Counted from the first letter of the stretch, positions 23,253-34,455 are shown. The stretch is DNA of 64,000 bases from Reticulitermes speratus (GCA_021186555.1 JAJKFL010000039.1:39574110-39638109); one strand, 5' to 3'. The notes: generated from the sequence alone by a model not told the origin. Made by a program: numbers and translations.

Positions 23253-24423
23253 TCTTTCTTGAAAATGTACTTATGGGACAGGTTAAGAAATTCTCCACTT
23301 TTATAAAACCCATAGGTTCCTGAACTCCTATTCAATGGGTACCAGGATTATTTCCCAGTCAGAGGATCTGGGGTGTGAAGTAAACCACTTACCTCCATTT
23401 AGTGCCAAGGTTAACAATGAGTGGAGCTAAACCTCTGTTCTTCCTGTATGCCTTCATGGTGTGGACAGCTTAATTTTCTTGTTTTATAGGTCCATCAACA
23501 TGTTCTCAAAAGCACAAAAAGTAACCACATACTGAACCAGGTGAATTAAACCCCACATTTAATTATATTCCTCAGATCAATGCACGGATCTCCCACATGA
23601 GCTCTTTCCTTTGCACACTCCTTCCAAAATGTGTGCAGTCTTAATTTTCATTACGTACACTACATGTCTCATTTCATCCTCCTTGATTTAATTATCCTAA
23701 CATTTCTAAAGGTAAAGTAATCACCATGCAATGAAGTGCAGTGATGACATGTTCCACATCCGAAGGTTATACTTTGTATGGATCTAAGGAATATTAAAAA
23801 AAAAAAAAAACAATAAATATATAGCTCCATGCATTATTCACCTTCGCACCAAATGGAAATGAGCTGCAAGCTTCATATTCCACCCACTTTACTACTGGGG
23901 AAAGATCTCTGCAGTATGCACCGGACAGGGAACTGGCTGGGACTCAGGAACAGTCTGGCAGTGGTAAAGAGAAAAACTTCTGCCGTGCAGAAAGTCAAAT
24001 ATTGAGTCTAGTCTTCTGGCCCATTACCTAGTCACTATAATGACTGAGCTACAATATTATGCAAAATGTTAAGAAAGTTATAAAACAAAATTACATCTCA
24101 AAAAACTGTACCATATCCAAACAGGGTACTGCCAAGCTCTTACACAATATGTAAAGAAGCTGTTTGGGAGATCATTTGGAACAGAACATGAAAATAATGT
24201 TTCTTCATATCTGCAGTTTCATTGTTGTGATAATTTCATGGGGGCTCTGCGCTGAGTTTGTGACCATACACATATCAGATTCAAACAGTACTACTGGTAA
24301 TAAATAGTGGCAACAACAGAAATGCTTGGTTTAACATTATCCATATTCCTTGCAACGGACAGAACTTAAGCCAACTGTTTGCATATTTAACCATAAATAA
24401 CAATTCCTTATTTTGTCATGCTC
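23253..24423. other. Non-coding region of unit 2 with SINE-like repeats
   Basis: It is the counterpart of 10520-11695. The plus-strand SINE-like body lies at about 23310-23480 and the tRNA-like-headed repeat at about 23870-24055. No gene was recognised. Confidence 0.5.
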
Positions 24424-24463
24424 CTCCTACATGTTTCGATCTCTACAGGCCATCTTCAGCGAA
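24424..24463 (-). ncRNA. Hammerhead-like motif B, unit 2 (stem I damaged)
   Basis: The core CUGAAGA and GAAA are kept. The stem I partner of GGAG now reads UUCG, so two of the four stem I pairs, including the one next to the core, are lost. Confidence 0.4.
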
Positions 24464-25198
24464 GTCATTTACAAAGTAATCCATTTAAAACAATTTCTGT
24501 CAAGATATTAAAAAATGGCATTAAAATACAATGTTATAAATTAAAATATTGCCAAACATGTATAAAATGTAGATTAGTTACAGGTACTTTACATTAATTT
24601 ATAATTTTATCTTTAACTGCAGACAAACATCTATGATATTACTCTCATCTTCACTGTAAGGGAGATATATCCCTGTGTTGTCCGTTGATATTCGTACCGT
24701 AGTGGGGCCAGTGAGTACTCAGTGCTTCACTATGGTACAAACATCAACAACGTAGGCCCACACAAGAATTATCACAACAAAACAATATTTATTACTGTAA
24801 ACATCTGCCACAAAAACGATTAGTTTTACCACACATTTAGTTACCGTAATCACAATTTCTCCTGTGGTTACTGGATATCGGAAATCAAACTCAGGTCACT
24901 CCTAATCAACGCAGTGTAAGCATAAAAGCGACAATCAATTTTCGATGAGTTAAATTACCACCACCTCCTCAATATACAGTAACAGCTCTTACTGCTGCAA
25001 CAATCTGCTTTTGTCTGGTCACAAATTTATGTCTGGCACGTCTCTGTGATATATTGTAGCAAACAGCGCAACATTACCGCCATGGCCATATTGGTGTTAG
25101 TCAGTGTATTTTCCGCTTTGACTGCCATCCACGGCCGGAAGTGAGAACTATATTCCACGAGCCACGGATTACCATCAACCTACTACAGCAATGTGGAT
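24464..25198. other. Non-coding region of unit 2 left of the P-element-like insertion
   Basis: It is AT-rich sequence shared with 56990-57715 and 43480-44150. A hairpin near 24693-24736 (GTACCGTAGTGG with a diverged partner) corresponds to a perfect one in unit 4. Confidence 0.5.
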
Positions 25199-25206
25199 GT
25201 CATGTG
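25199..25206 (+). repeat. 8-bp target site duplication GTCATGTG (left)
   Basis: GTCATGTG directly precedes the insertion and is repeated at 30649-30656 after it. Unit 4 shows the unoccupied site (GGATATCATGTGATTGC near 57717), confirming both edges. Eight bases is the P-element superfamily length. Confidence 0.85.
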
Positions 25207-25359
25207 CAGGGGGGTGAACCTGGGATTGGGGAAGGGGAAGCATGCAATCGCGACATCTTACCGTTGTGCACATCATACTCGTCAAGAACGACAACTACAA
25301 TATCTACTATTAATCATAACAGATGTCGCACAAAGTCGGAAGAAGTTACCACGCCACGT

Positions 25360-25540
25360 GATATTTTGGACCAATCACAAAGAAGCGCCAACCTTTAATT
25401 GTGACCTGTGGTTGTAACAGCTCGTGCCTCCAATAGATTGGTGCAAGAATAATTTGAATTGATTATTTATTCTCTTTCGTCTGTGGATTTTGCTTTCAGC
25501 GTCTAGATAGTATCGTTGTGTGTTGATTACATCGTGTGTT
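25360..25540 (+). promoter_or_regulatory. Possible transposase promoter region
   Basis: A CACGTG E-box (about 25355) and a CCAAT box (GGACCAATCAC, about 25370) lie 165-190 bases upstream of the inferred start codon at 25541. This is inferred from position only. Confidence 0.3.
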
Positions 25541-28500
25541 ATGTATTTTCCAGTACAGATTACTACAGATTCTCCAGCGTCTGTGGAACGGTAAGATTTG
25601 AATTTATGAAAGCTTAGCTTAATCCTACATGATGGGCCGTGTAATTTTGAGATGTACGTACTGTATCGCGTTGTATTCTGTTTCTTTCAGCAAATTGGCC
25701 AGGCGGAACAAGTGCCATGCGGCAAGATGTACATCGACGCACAAAGACGGTGTACGATTCTTCAGATTTCCTACGAATCCGATACGGTATGTCACATGCA
25801 ATATCGTAATATAAGCAGATCTCATTTAATATAGTACGTATGTGTAAAAAGGAAATGTGAAAATGTCAATTGCAGTCCAGTGGACTGTGCAGGGTTACAC
25901 GGCGTTACAATAAAGCAGACCAGTCACATGTGCACTGTGCATTCCTAATAGGAAATGTGTAAGTCATTAATACTAGGAGAATGCAATTTAAATGTATCCC
26001 ATTAACATTAAATTCCCAAACATATGTAATGTAATGTACTTTCATTTTTTTTTCCAGAGCCAAAGTATCGGCGGAGAACGTCGGGCAGCCATGCAGTATC
26101 GACTCTGCAAAAATGCTGTACAAATATTCTTTGTGCAGCAAACATTTTGCAGAGAATGATTTCTGCACTTCTGAAAGGGTACGCCTGAACAAATTGGCAG
26201 TTCCACATGGCTCAGATTCATTTTCACATTCAATCCCACAACCTTCAGAATCTTCCTATTATAACCCTTCTCTGAACTCCTTGCCCACAAATTTAACCCC
26301 TGAAGATAACCTCCATGTCCTACCACCCACCAGAACCTACGGCAAGGCGTCTGTGTCCTCCACTAAAACTCCTATGCCTGTCCAAGCAGACAGTCCCTCA
26401 ACTTCTCATCAAATCCCTGGGTTCCAAACACCACCACCAGCAGGCAGAACTTTAGCAGTGAAGGAAACCTCTTGTTCCTTGAGCCCTATAAATCCTAATG
26501 CTTGTGATGGAGAACTCAGATGTATCAGTCATCAAAGTTCTTCCTCAAAGCCTAGAGCAAGGCATTCTCTACTAAAATAAATTAATTTGGCAACAGTTGC
26601 AGAATTGACACCTAGAAAAAGGAAAATGTATGAACATATTCAGAAGCAGGGGAGTGCACTATGTTAATTGAAAAAGCAATGCAAGGCAAAAAAGTTGAAA
26701 GATGTCTGTGATCTGGATAGGGATTCAGTGATGCAGAAGCTTGCATCTACTTTGTCTGTAGAGGCTGCCAGGTTATTGGCAGGAGTTATTCGGAACAGTA
26801 GGCAGAAGCCCAAGGGCAGGAGGTGGAATTTTGAAGACAAAGTGTTGGCTCTGGCCCTACTGAAACGCAGTCCCAAATCCTACATCCTTCTGCAGACGCT
26901 CTTCCCCCTTCCATCTAGACGAACATTGCAGTCTGTCCTTAATACTGTTCACTTCACGGCAGGCATTAATGCCCATGTGTTTGGTGCACTCAAACACTCT
27001 GCGCAGACAATGTCTTATAAAGATCGTTATTGTATTCTGATGTTTGATGAAATGTCAATCAGAGAAAACTTGTGCTTTAAGCAGAAATTGGGCTGCATAG
27101 AGGGTTTTGAGGAATTTGGAAGCCAGGGCAGGACAAGCAACATTGCAAATCATGCTCTGGTTTTCATGGTCAGTGGCCTGCATCAAAAGTGGAAGCAACC
27201 AGTGGCTTACTACTTTAGTCGCGGAAGCACTAAGGCTGAGATGCTCACGCAATTTTTGAAGGAGGTTCTTGATGCTTGTCAGATTGCTGGACTGCAAGTT
27301 GTTGCCACTGTCTGTGACATGGTTGCCAACAATGTCAAGGCCTTGAAATTGTTGGGTGCTTCTGAAACAGAAGCATTCTTCAAGTTTCATAATAAAGAAA
27401 TTGCGACAGTATTTGATCCTCCACACCTCCTGAAATGTACCCGAAACCTATTCCATAAGTATGATGTGCAGTTGAATTCTGAGCCTCTGGACAATCAGCT
27501 TCCTGTTATAGCTAAGTGGGAACACATTTTGAATGTATACAAGTTTGACAAACCGCATCCACTCCGACAACTGTAAAAGCTTACAGACACACACCTGAAC
27601 CCTGTGGGGCAGAATGCAATGAAGGTGAAGCTGGCTGCACAAGTGTTGAGCCACACTGTAGCAGCAAGTCTGTATAGCCTCGTATGTGCAGGTAAGAAAT
27701 GTTTCACTGCATTGAGTTATTTGTAATGCACTGTTTTTAAGGCATTGGTTACATGAAGACAATTTTTCCAACTTATCCCCAAAATGTACTTGTAATCAGC
27801 CGAAAAAAAAAAAAAGAACTTTATTTTCTCCCAGTTTCTGTGCACTGATTACTGTGTTATTCTAATATTAATGTAACAATGAATTCTGTAACAAGGCCCT
27901 AGCTTTATTATTTTACTGATTCTTTTAGGAATGTTGAGCAGCACATACCTGGCTACTGCCACCTTCATTGGGGAAGTTGATAAACTCTTTGACAGTTTGA
28001 ACGGTGTGTCTGGTGCTGACACAGGTAAGGAACTGAGGGGCCCACTTAGCGATAAGAGTCCTCATATAGGTCACTGGACCAAGGCAAGTATGAGGGTAAG
28101 CAGCTGGATCTTTCTCAAGGATGGCAAACCTGCCTTCAAACGACCACCTCCAACACAGACTGGGTGGCTCATTGACATTGTAGCTGCCCAGCATGTGTGG
28201 AGGACCTTGAAAGCTGCGGGGTTTGCCTATCTTGAGACCCGAAGGCTGAATCAAGATCCCCTTGAGAACACATTTGGTGCTATTCGTTTGCATTGTGGGT
28301 CAAACAATAACCCAACTGTGGGACAGTTTGTAGATGCCCTGAAAACTAGCATCATCAATGGCCTTGCATTTAGAGGGCTACGTGGCACTAACTGCGAGGA
28401 AGATGGTGTTAGTCTCCTGGACAACCTACATTCGTTACTCAGGGGACCTGATGCTTCTACACCTGATCCTTCCACAAGTCACATTGGGGAAACCCATGAT

Positions 28501-29043
28501 AATGTTGATGACAGTTTTCTTGTTGCGAAGCAAGTACAACAGGAAGTGAGAGCTGCTGTACGTGCTGGTAACATGAAAATGTCAGTAGCATATGTCAGTG
28601 GTTTCATTGCCAAAAAGCTGCTTCGTGTTGTCAACTGTGATGCATGCAAGGCATGTCTGACATCTCAAGTGATGTTATCACACAATGCCTTCATATATTT
28701 CAAAGAGTACAGTGATACAAAACAGTCTCTCACCTTCCCTTCTGAGAAGCTGGTAGAAACTGTAGGAACATCTGTCACTCTTCTGGAGGATAAGATGGCA
28801 GATGTGGCTCACTTGAGTTCAGTCGAACAGCATGTCACAGCTGCCATCGAGAGCAAGGTTGACTTTGACTGGATCAGGTCCACTGGTTGTTCACTTCATT
28901 ATCAAGAATTGGTGGATGGCATTGCTGTTGGTGTCGCCAGAATTGCCATTCCTTGGTGGTGTAAGCGAACAAATCGGTTGTTAAGTGAAGCAGTCAGGCA
29001 GAGGGCAACTAAGAGAAAGATGAAGATTCTGTCACATCAGTAG
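25541..29043 (+). pseudogene. THAP-domain P-element-type transposase, three nonsense codons
   Basis: The inferred exons are 25541-25590, 25691-25786, 26058-27691 and 27929-29043, with GT-AG introns of 100, 271 and 237 bp. All junctions keep one frame and total 965 codons. The THAP zinc-binding region uses C-HAAR-C in exon 2 and LCSKHF in exon 3. A Trp expected between them is not seen, and KVSAEN occupies that place. Catalytic-type residues are D (27046, MFDEMSI), D (27316, CDMVANN), a DPPHLLKCTRN block and E (28264, NQDPLENTFG). TAA codons at 26578, 26665 and 27574 interrupt an otherwise undamaged frame. The family excises and reinserts DNA by cut-and-paste in the nucleus. The first exon is the least certain, since a start at 25629 without the 100-bp intron is possible. 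Confidence 0.85.
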
Positions 29044-29049
29044 GTCTGT

Positions 29050-29055
29050 AATAAA
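29050..29055 (+). terminator. AATAAA after transposase stop
   Basis: AATAAA lies seven bases after the TAG at 29041-29043. It is a plausible polyadenylation signal for the transposase transcript. Confidence 0.5.
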
Positions 29056-29585
29056 TTAATGCCTCTTAACTTTTGCCTACTAAGTGAGGTGGTACACAGC
29101 AGCTGTGTGACCTCTCAATGAACAGTTCTGGTCTCCTGCACGTATCAAGTTTGTTCCGTCATGTGAAACAGACCATGCAGTCTGAAAGTGTGTGGCTACC
29201 ACTGATGTGAGCATCGTTAGACATTACATCACTTGGAGAATGTGACATCTATGAGAAGCTTGTGTAGATTGGCAGTGGAAGAAGCCCTAATTTACATTGA
29301 CCTACATATGTCTCAGAATTCCTCTATACAGTTTGTCATGTTGGCAAGAGTACATCGCAACTGAGAATTCTGTATGAACCTCCTTTCTATCTCGCACACA
29401 TTATTGTTCATACTTTTACATGTATAGGTAAAAATTAACTGGCATTACTTTTTACAGACTATTGCTATGTTCAGGTTACGTCTGTATATATTGTGTATAT
29501 TATGAAAATTAATGATATTGTATTCAAGAATTTTTAATTTATACTTGATTGTTTAAATATCTATGGTATTATATTACGTGTATCT

Positions 29586-29592
29586 GTGTGTC

Positions 29593-29626
<34 letters not shown>
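29586..29626 (+). repeat. (GT)n(AT)n microsatellite
   Basis: It is a GT run with one interruption followed by an uninterrupted TA run, inside the transposon's right arm. Confidence 0.9.
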
Positions 29627-30010
29627 ATTTCATTTATATTTTTATACATACATTCTAAGCATTATAAATTTTAACTGAAAATAATTCTATATTTATTCAT
29701 GATGATTTTATTCTATTATCTTTTATTATATTTATTGACTTGATTCTGGAGAAGATTTGAACATGATAATTATGTGACACATTCTATATCCAATGGTTGT
29801 GGATCTGCTTGAAGATGAAATAAATTGCATTGAATTGAACTGAATATACACTGTTTGATGTTATACATCAATCACTTTTTTCATTCATCTTGTAGATGAA
29901 AATACAGTGATATAGGATGTGAATCTGTATTATACATAACAAAAGTACAGCTGTGTTTATTGTATAATCTTATTGTATATACAACATATACCTTTGCTTG
30001 TATAGTCATA

Positions 30011-30042
30011 ATAGATAGATAGATTGATAGATAGATAGATAT
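30011..30042 (+). repeat. (ATAG)n microsatellite
   Basis: It is a tetranucleotide ATAG/GATA run with one substitution, inside the transposon's right arm. Confidence 0.9.
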
Positions 30043-30648
30043 AATAAAGACTATTTCTTGTGTTACGTGTATGTACATGTTTATTTACAGTGCAGTTAGA
30101 CTTTTCTATTACTTATAAGATTGTCTTTTGAATGTATAACAAATACACTGTTAATATCTTTAGATGACTGAAACTCTTTCTACACGATTCTAAATGTTTT
30201 AACCCTGCAGTATACCTTACTGCCCTTTTTTGAAGAATAAAAAATTTTTAATTTCTTTATATCTTGTCCTACATTCAATATTGATGTGTTAGAAGTGGAA
30301 GTTAAAAGTGTGAACATTAACATACTCTCTAGCTGAGTAGATTTCAGTGCAGGGATAATAAATACATATGAATGAAATACCTATGATATGACCTATTGTA
30401 CAGGACATTATTTCATGCTGCTGCTGAACCATGTCAAGTGAAAATTATCTGTATGACAGGGGCGAAGGGGTGGGGTGGGATATTGATGGCCGAATAATAG
30501 TCAACCTTACCAACTGGGATATTGCTACCGATTGCTACTAACACCTTGTGGTACTTATGAACGACGCATAGATGGCAGGACAATAGACTCGGCCCCACGT
30601 TTCCGACCAATAGCATTGCAGTAACCTATCGGGTAGTAGTAATCTGTG

Positions 30649-30656
30649 GTCATGTG
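30649..30656 (+). repeat. 8-bp target site duplication GTCATGTG (right)
   Basis: It is the right copy of the duplication. Unit sequence resumes immediately (ATTGCAAGAAACCAAATCAG), aligned with unit 4 at about 57728. Confidence 0.85.
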
Positions 30657-31204
30657 ATTGCAAGAAACCAAATCAGGGTTAGTAACATAGTTAGCTCGGA
30701 AGAAGAAACAGAGCACAAGCGCTTTTAATAATATATATAGGAAGGTGCGCACATTGTGCATTGTTAGCGTTATCACATTTTGTCTTTCGCGTATTCACAT
30801 AAGGTCTTCACCCTTTCTGCACACATTTATAAATGATATGGTCCACATTGTCCGCAGCACAATTCACATACACAGATGCTGTCTGCGATGTGGTATTTTT
30901 TGCTGCAGCACACTCTGGTGTGGAAGCCATGCACTGCTAGTCTGGTCACTTTTATAAAACGCTTTTAATCCTTTACAGACGAAACGTAACTGTTTCATTT
31001 AAAGACCCAGTTCGTACCGCGCAGTAAACACTTTCCATTTCGGTTAAAAAAACAAATCATTTCATTTTACATAAGGCAAAAGTCGCTGTTTGTTCTGATA
31101 TAAATACAATACACATAAATACACTGTATGGGCAGAACGTAGAATTGTTGAATGTTAAACCTGTTGATTCATCAAGTAAGCATTAGACTTAAACAGGTTA
31201 CGTT
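30657..31204. other. Non-coding region of unit 2 right of the transposon
   Basis: It is the counterpart of 44180-44699 and 57735-58274, including an inverted partial copy of the CCAGTGGTTAC repeat (about 31000-31170). No gene was recognised. Confidence 0.5.
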
Positions 31205-31702
31205 AGGGTTGCAATATATCCGTTACAAGTAAAGAGAACATTTCACACTTATGACCATAAAAAAGAGAACATATAAACAAAAAAAAGGAGGTTAAAATGA
31301 GATGTATAAATGATCACAGTTTCATTACCTAACACTTCCTCTCTGCGTTTCTCTGCTATTAGTCTTTTGGAAGTTCATGGCTATAAAATTCTGAGCGAGA
31401 CATTCTTTACGCACGTATTTTAACCGAGTTCAAGTTTCCGCGCCAGAGCTTTCCTACATGTTCCGAAGGTTAATCTCATTTTTTAATTTTTAACTCCGAC
31501 AATAATAAAATAGTATATAATTATGAATTTCTTTACAGAGCGGTTTTTTCTCATGTCAGTACCATTGAAATATGCAGAACTTTTAAGGACTAACAAATAG
31601 TAAAAACCCGGACTTTTCTACAAATTAAATAACACGCCCGGATGAAAATTTTTTGGTCGAAATCAGGACATGTCCGGAGAAAACAGGACGTATGGTAACC
31701 CT
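31205..31702. mobile_element. hAT-like non-autonomous element (unit 2), tentative
   Basis: The left end AGGGTTGCAATATATCC and the reverse complement of the right end AGGGTTACCATACGTCC match at 13 of 17 positions, a pattern like hAT terminal repeats. There is no transposase and no clear 8-bp duplication. It is present in units 2, 3 and 4, so it predates their duplication. Confidence 0.4.
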
Positions 31703-33539
31703 ACTTTCTATTATTCCCTTGAATAGCGTGAAATCAGTGTCTGACGAATGGTCCATGCACGGAATAGGCAGTGATTTTCCGATCATAGTGATTAACCATA
31801 CTTTAAAGACTCAATCGAATTCACTAATACTCTGCAAAATTATAAATAACGCTGCAGTAGTGTGACAACACATTTCATTGCCTGTTCCTTCATTAACATT
31901 TGTATATTTAGTTAACACATTTCGTGTAAAGCGTGGTGAACATCATGGCAATCGATGCCCATTCAGTCTTTGTTGATTCTAATTTCCTACCAAAACCACT
32001 ACCAATTTGGCGGTTGTGGTGACTTCTGGAGTGATAGCGATACTAGCAACAATTAAAATAGTCTCATGCAAACTTGGAAAAACATGAAAATTGCATTGTG
32101 GGTAAATTTATACAGAACGCAAAACAACAACATGGCGGCCTCGCAATGTCAACATTTGCCTTTTCTTGTAACAGCTATAAATGATGAAAACACTTGAAAG
32201 TTAGCATATCGCTTCATCATAAATATAGACGGACAGACAAGCAAATATTGTACAAAGCTGTTTCGGCATAGAAGCACGATAAACTTTGCGTCTGTGAGAA
32301 TGTGTTACGTTATGTTGGCCAGACTTCAGCACACGGAAGTTACAACACAGGAAACTGCACTGAGAACTAATTCATTATAATTGTATGTGCATTTATTCTG
32401 ACCCACTTCGCGAAGTGGCTACTTCACTCTTCCGTGTCGCAGAACTGGAGCAGTATCTAGCTGTGTCATGTGCTCGCTTAATGCGGCAGGAACGCCACTA
32501 AACGACAGACGTCAGCAGATAATTAGCGGAGCCTCGCTCCTACCGTCGGTTGCACCAATAGAATCGTGCATAGTGCAGAAATGCATTGTTGCCGTCGGAA
32601 AGCAATAAGTATTACATATTGTGTGTGTCTGTAGCCTTAGTTATCCAGCGTGCAAAACACATGCGCCGTATTATATTGTTATCTGTGGCCTGTCTGGCTG
32701 TACCATATTTTTCCACATTATCTCATAAACGGCACGATTTTCGGGAAAAAGTCATTGAACATAAAATGTGTGTTTTGATTTTCTCTACAACTTTTGTCCG
32801 AAATATTTCTCATTCTAAGAAGAATTCAGAGAGACATTAACAAAAATTTACACAGGTCTTCGTGTAAAGTACCCGTTGTTCATGTCAGATTTTAACGAAA
32901 CTTGAATTTCATTGATAGGTTTTCGAAAAATCCCCATATCACAAGTTTCATGAAAATCCGTCCCATGTGAGCAGAGCTGCTCCACGCGGACGGACAGACA
33001 TGACGAAGCTAATATTCGCTTTTCGCAAATTTTGCGAAAAGCGCCCTAAAAACGAATCTCATCAACGCATTTTAATTCAGTTTAGTGCGTTCTGTGAGGT
33101 ACACTGCGCAGTCTAGTGACAGTATCTCGAATTTTCAAACTAAATACTTTATCTACTCTGACAAACGCAACCAGGTTCCTCTGAAACGTCGGTACCTTTC
33201 GCGCCCGACTACACGGCATCATATACCAAACTACAGAAGTGACCATATTTACCGCCGTGAGAAACTCAAATATAATCTTTTATTTATTTATTTATGTACG
33301 ATAACCATACCATGGGCTGGAGCGACCGGAGTTCGATTCCCGAAAATGAAAGAATATTATTGTCTTCCCCATAACGCCCAGACCGACTCTGTTGCCCAGC
33401 GGTCTCCTGTTTAATGGGCACCGACTGTCTGACACGTGACGCACACACAGAAGTTATTTAGCACACAAACAATAGAACAACAACAATAACGATATTAACA
33501 GATAACATAACTGTAAACCTGAACAACAACAAGGCATGT
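31703..33539. other. Conserved CpG-containing non-coding segment (unit 2)
   Basis: It is shared with units 3 and 4 and absent from unit 1. It has an ACATGGCGGCCTCG motif near 32131, a CCACTTCGCGAAGTGG palindrome near 32402, and a decayed NRF1-type site (CACATGCGC, intact in units 3 and 4). It also has a 27-bp perfect palindrome at 33017-33043 and a B-box-like GGAGTTCGATTCCC near 33329. The small ORF starting at ATGGCGGCC is broken here by a TGA. Confidence 0.5.
33017..33043. repeat. 27-bp perfect palindrome (unit 2)
   Basis: The arms are CGCTTTTCGCAAA and TTTGCGAAAAGCG around a single T. It is identical in units 3 (46520-46546) and 4 (60093-60119) although the flanks have diverged. Confidence 0.85.
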
Positions 33540-33596
33540 GGAGGTTATTTATTTATTACACCAACTCATGCACAATTTTTACAATATTATTGCTTC

Positions 33597-33641
33597 ACCC
33601 CTATACGTATTTTGGCATTCAGAATGCCATCATCAGGGGGT
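33597..33641 (-). ncRNA. Hammerhead-like motif A, inverted copy (core damaged)
   Basis: On the minus strand stem I ACCCC/GGGGU, core CUGAUGA, the extra U and stem II GGCAUU/AAUGCC are intact. GAAA has become AAAA, which removes the conserved G12. Confidence 0.45.
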
Positions 33642-33896
33642 CACAATGTTAAAAGCATAGACTATACATCGATTGTATAAAAATGTTAAAATTGTTACGC
33701 ATACTTCAAAATGTATAAGTAAAAATACTTTTAATGTATAACAATTTTAACATTTTAGTGATATTTTAATACACATGTGGTGTACGAGCTCAATCAGAAC
33801 TCAAAACAGTGGACTGGTATTTTAACGTTCAACATTTTACTCATATGGATGTGACATATTATACAATCGATGTATAGTCTATGCTTTAACACTGTG

Positions 33897-33941
33897 ACCC
33901 CCTGAGGATGGCATTCTGAATGCGGAAATACGTATAGGGGT
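33897..33941 (+). ncRNA. Hammerhead-like motif A, direct copy (unit 2)
   Basis: Stem I ACCCC/GGGGU is perfect. The core CUGAGGA and GAAA are intact, and an extra U precedes stem II. The first stem II pair is lost (GCG in place of GCC). Confidence 0.45.
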
Positions 33942-34260
33942 GAAGTAATAATATTGTAAAAATTGTGTATGAGTTGGTATGAATAATAAATAACCTCCAA
34001 TTGCTATAGAATGACGGACAATATAACGTAAAGTTTAGCAAGTCATGTATTTTGTATACCATACCACAGCAGCGTCGGAATGTTATAAACGGCTTGATAT
34101 AGTCACCTAACGGGCGGCCTCCACAAGAAGGTCGTTTAGGATATCGAACCTGCGACCAACAAGTATAAGGTCTGCATCCTAAACTGGTAACTCACTAGCC
34201 CTTGTCCACCTACGAAGTGACTTCTGTTCTCTTTTGATTAAAACACTAACTGCAGCTGCA

Positions 34261-34455
34261 GACATTGGCCCATGGTGTCCACACGCCGTTAACTGCAGTC
34301 TAGTATTGCAAATTGGAAGTCTCTTGCCACTAGCTCGGTACAGCAACTGGGGTACTGTCTGGAGAACCGAGGAATCGTGTCCGATTCCCGACAAGGGAAA
34401 CGGATTTTTTTTTCTCTCAATCGGACGGAACTAGCTCTGTGTCCCTGCCAGCGTC
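34261..34455 (+). repeat. SINE-like element with tRNA-like promoter boxes (unit 3)
   Basis: This is the unit 3 copy of the element at 1-190, with TAGCTCGGTACAG near 34332 and GTGTCCGATTCCC near 34377. Confidence 0.4.

Larger units (their letters stand above)
25207..30648 (+). mobile_element. THAP / P-element-like DNA transposon, 5.4 kb
   Basis: It is an insertion unique to unit 2, delimited by an 8-bp duplication and by comparison with the empty site in unit 4. It encodes a THAP9/P-type transposase in four exons between 25541 and 29043. The left end starts CAGGGGGGTGAACC and the right end reads ...AATCTGTG. These ends do not form a convincing terminal inverted repeat beyond the leading CA. 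A sequence resembling the left end (CAGGGGCGAAGGGG) occurs 190 bases inside the right end, near 30459. The right non-coding arm (1.6 kb) contains (GT)n(AT)n and GATA-type microsatellites. Three nonsense codons make the copy non-autonomous. Confidence 0.85.
29044..30648. other. 1.6-kb non-coding right arm of the P-element-like transposon
   Basis: It is AT-rich and without an open reading frame of note. It includes a GT/AT microsatellite (29586-29626), a GATA-type repeat (30011-30042), and a G-rich segment near 30459-30480 resembling the element's left terminus. The arm is unusually long for this superfamily and may contain a nested insertion. Confidence 0.5.
33540..33998. repeat. Inverted repeat of Penelope-type terminal sequences
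   Basis: Arms of about 140 bp (33540-33680 and 33860-33998) are inverted around a spacer of about 180 bp. Each arm carries a hammerhead-like motif A. The outer ends are GGAGGTTATTTATT and its complement. Units 1, 3 and 4 have only the right arm. Inverted terminal copies are a known arrangement of Penelope-like elements. Confidence 0.65.
13251..34222. repeat. Tandem segmental duplication unit 2
   Basis: This is the second copy of the block, about 21 kb long. It is enlarged by a 5.4-kb P-element-like insertion (25207-30648) and a Penelope-like fragment (about 21574-23252) that replaces about 1.55 kb of unit sequence present in units 1, 3 and 4. The zinc-finger exon is open, but the acidic exon has three 1-bp deletions and the 3' UTR has lost its AATAAA. 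The unit ends in the same 'CCCTTGYCCACC...GAAGTG' sequence as unit 1. Confidence 0.85.

Noticed and set aside
26042-28475. Minus-strand ORFs within the P-like transposon
   Set aside because: They are shadows of the plus-strand transposase, which has the domain motifs and splice sites.
33308-33350. tRNA gene around GGAGTTCGATTCCC
   Set aside because: Only a B-box-like match exists. No cloverleaf or A-box could be built, and copies in other units vary at the box.
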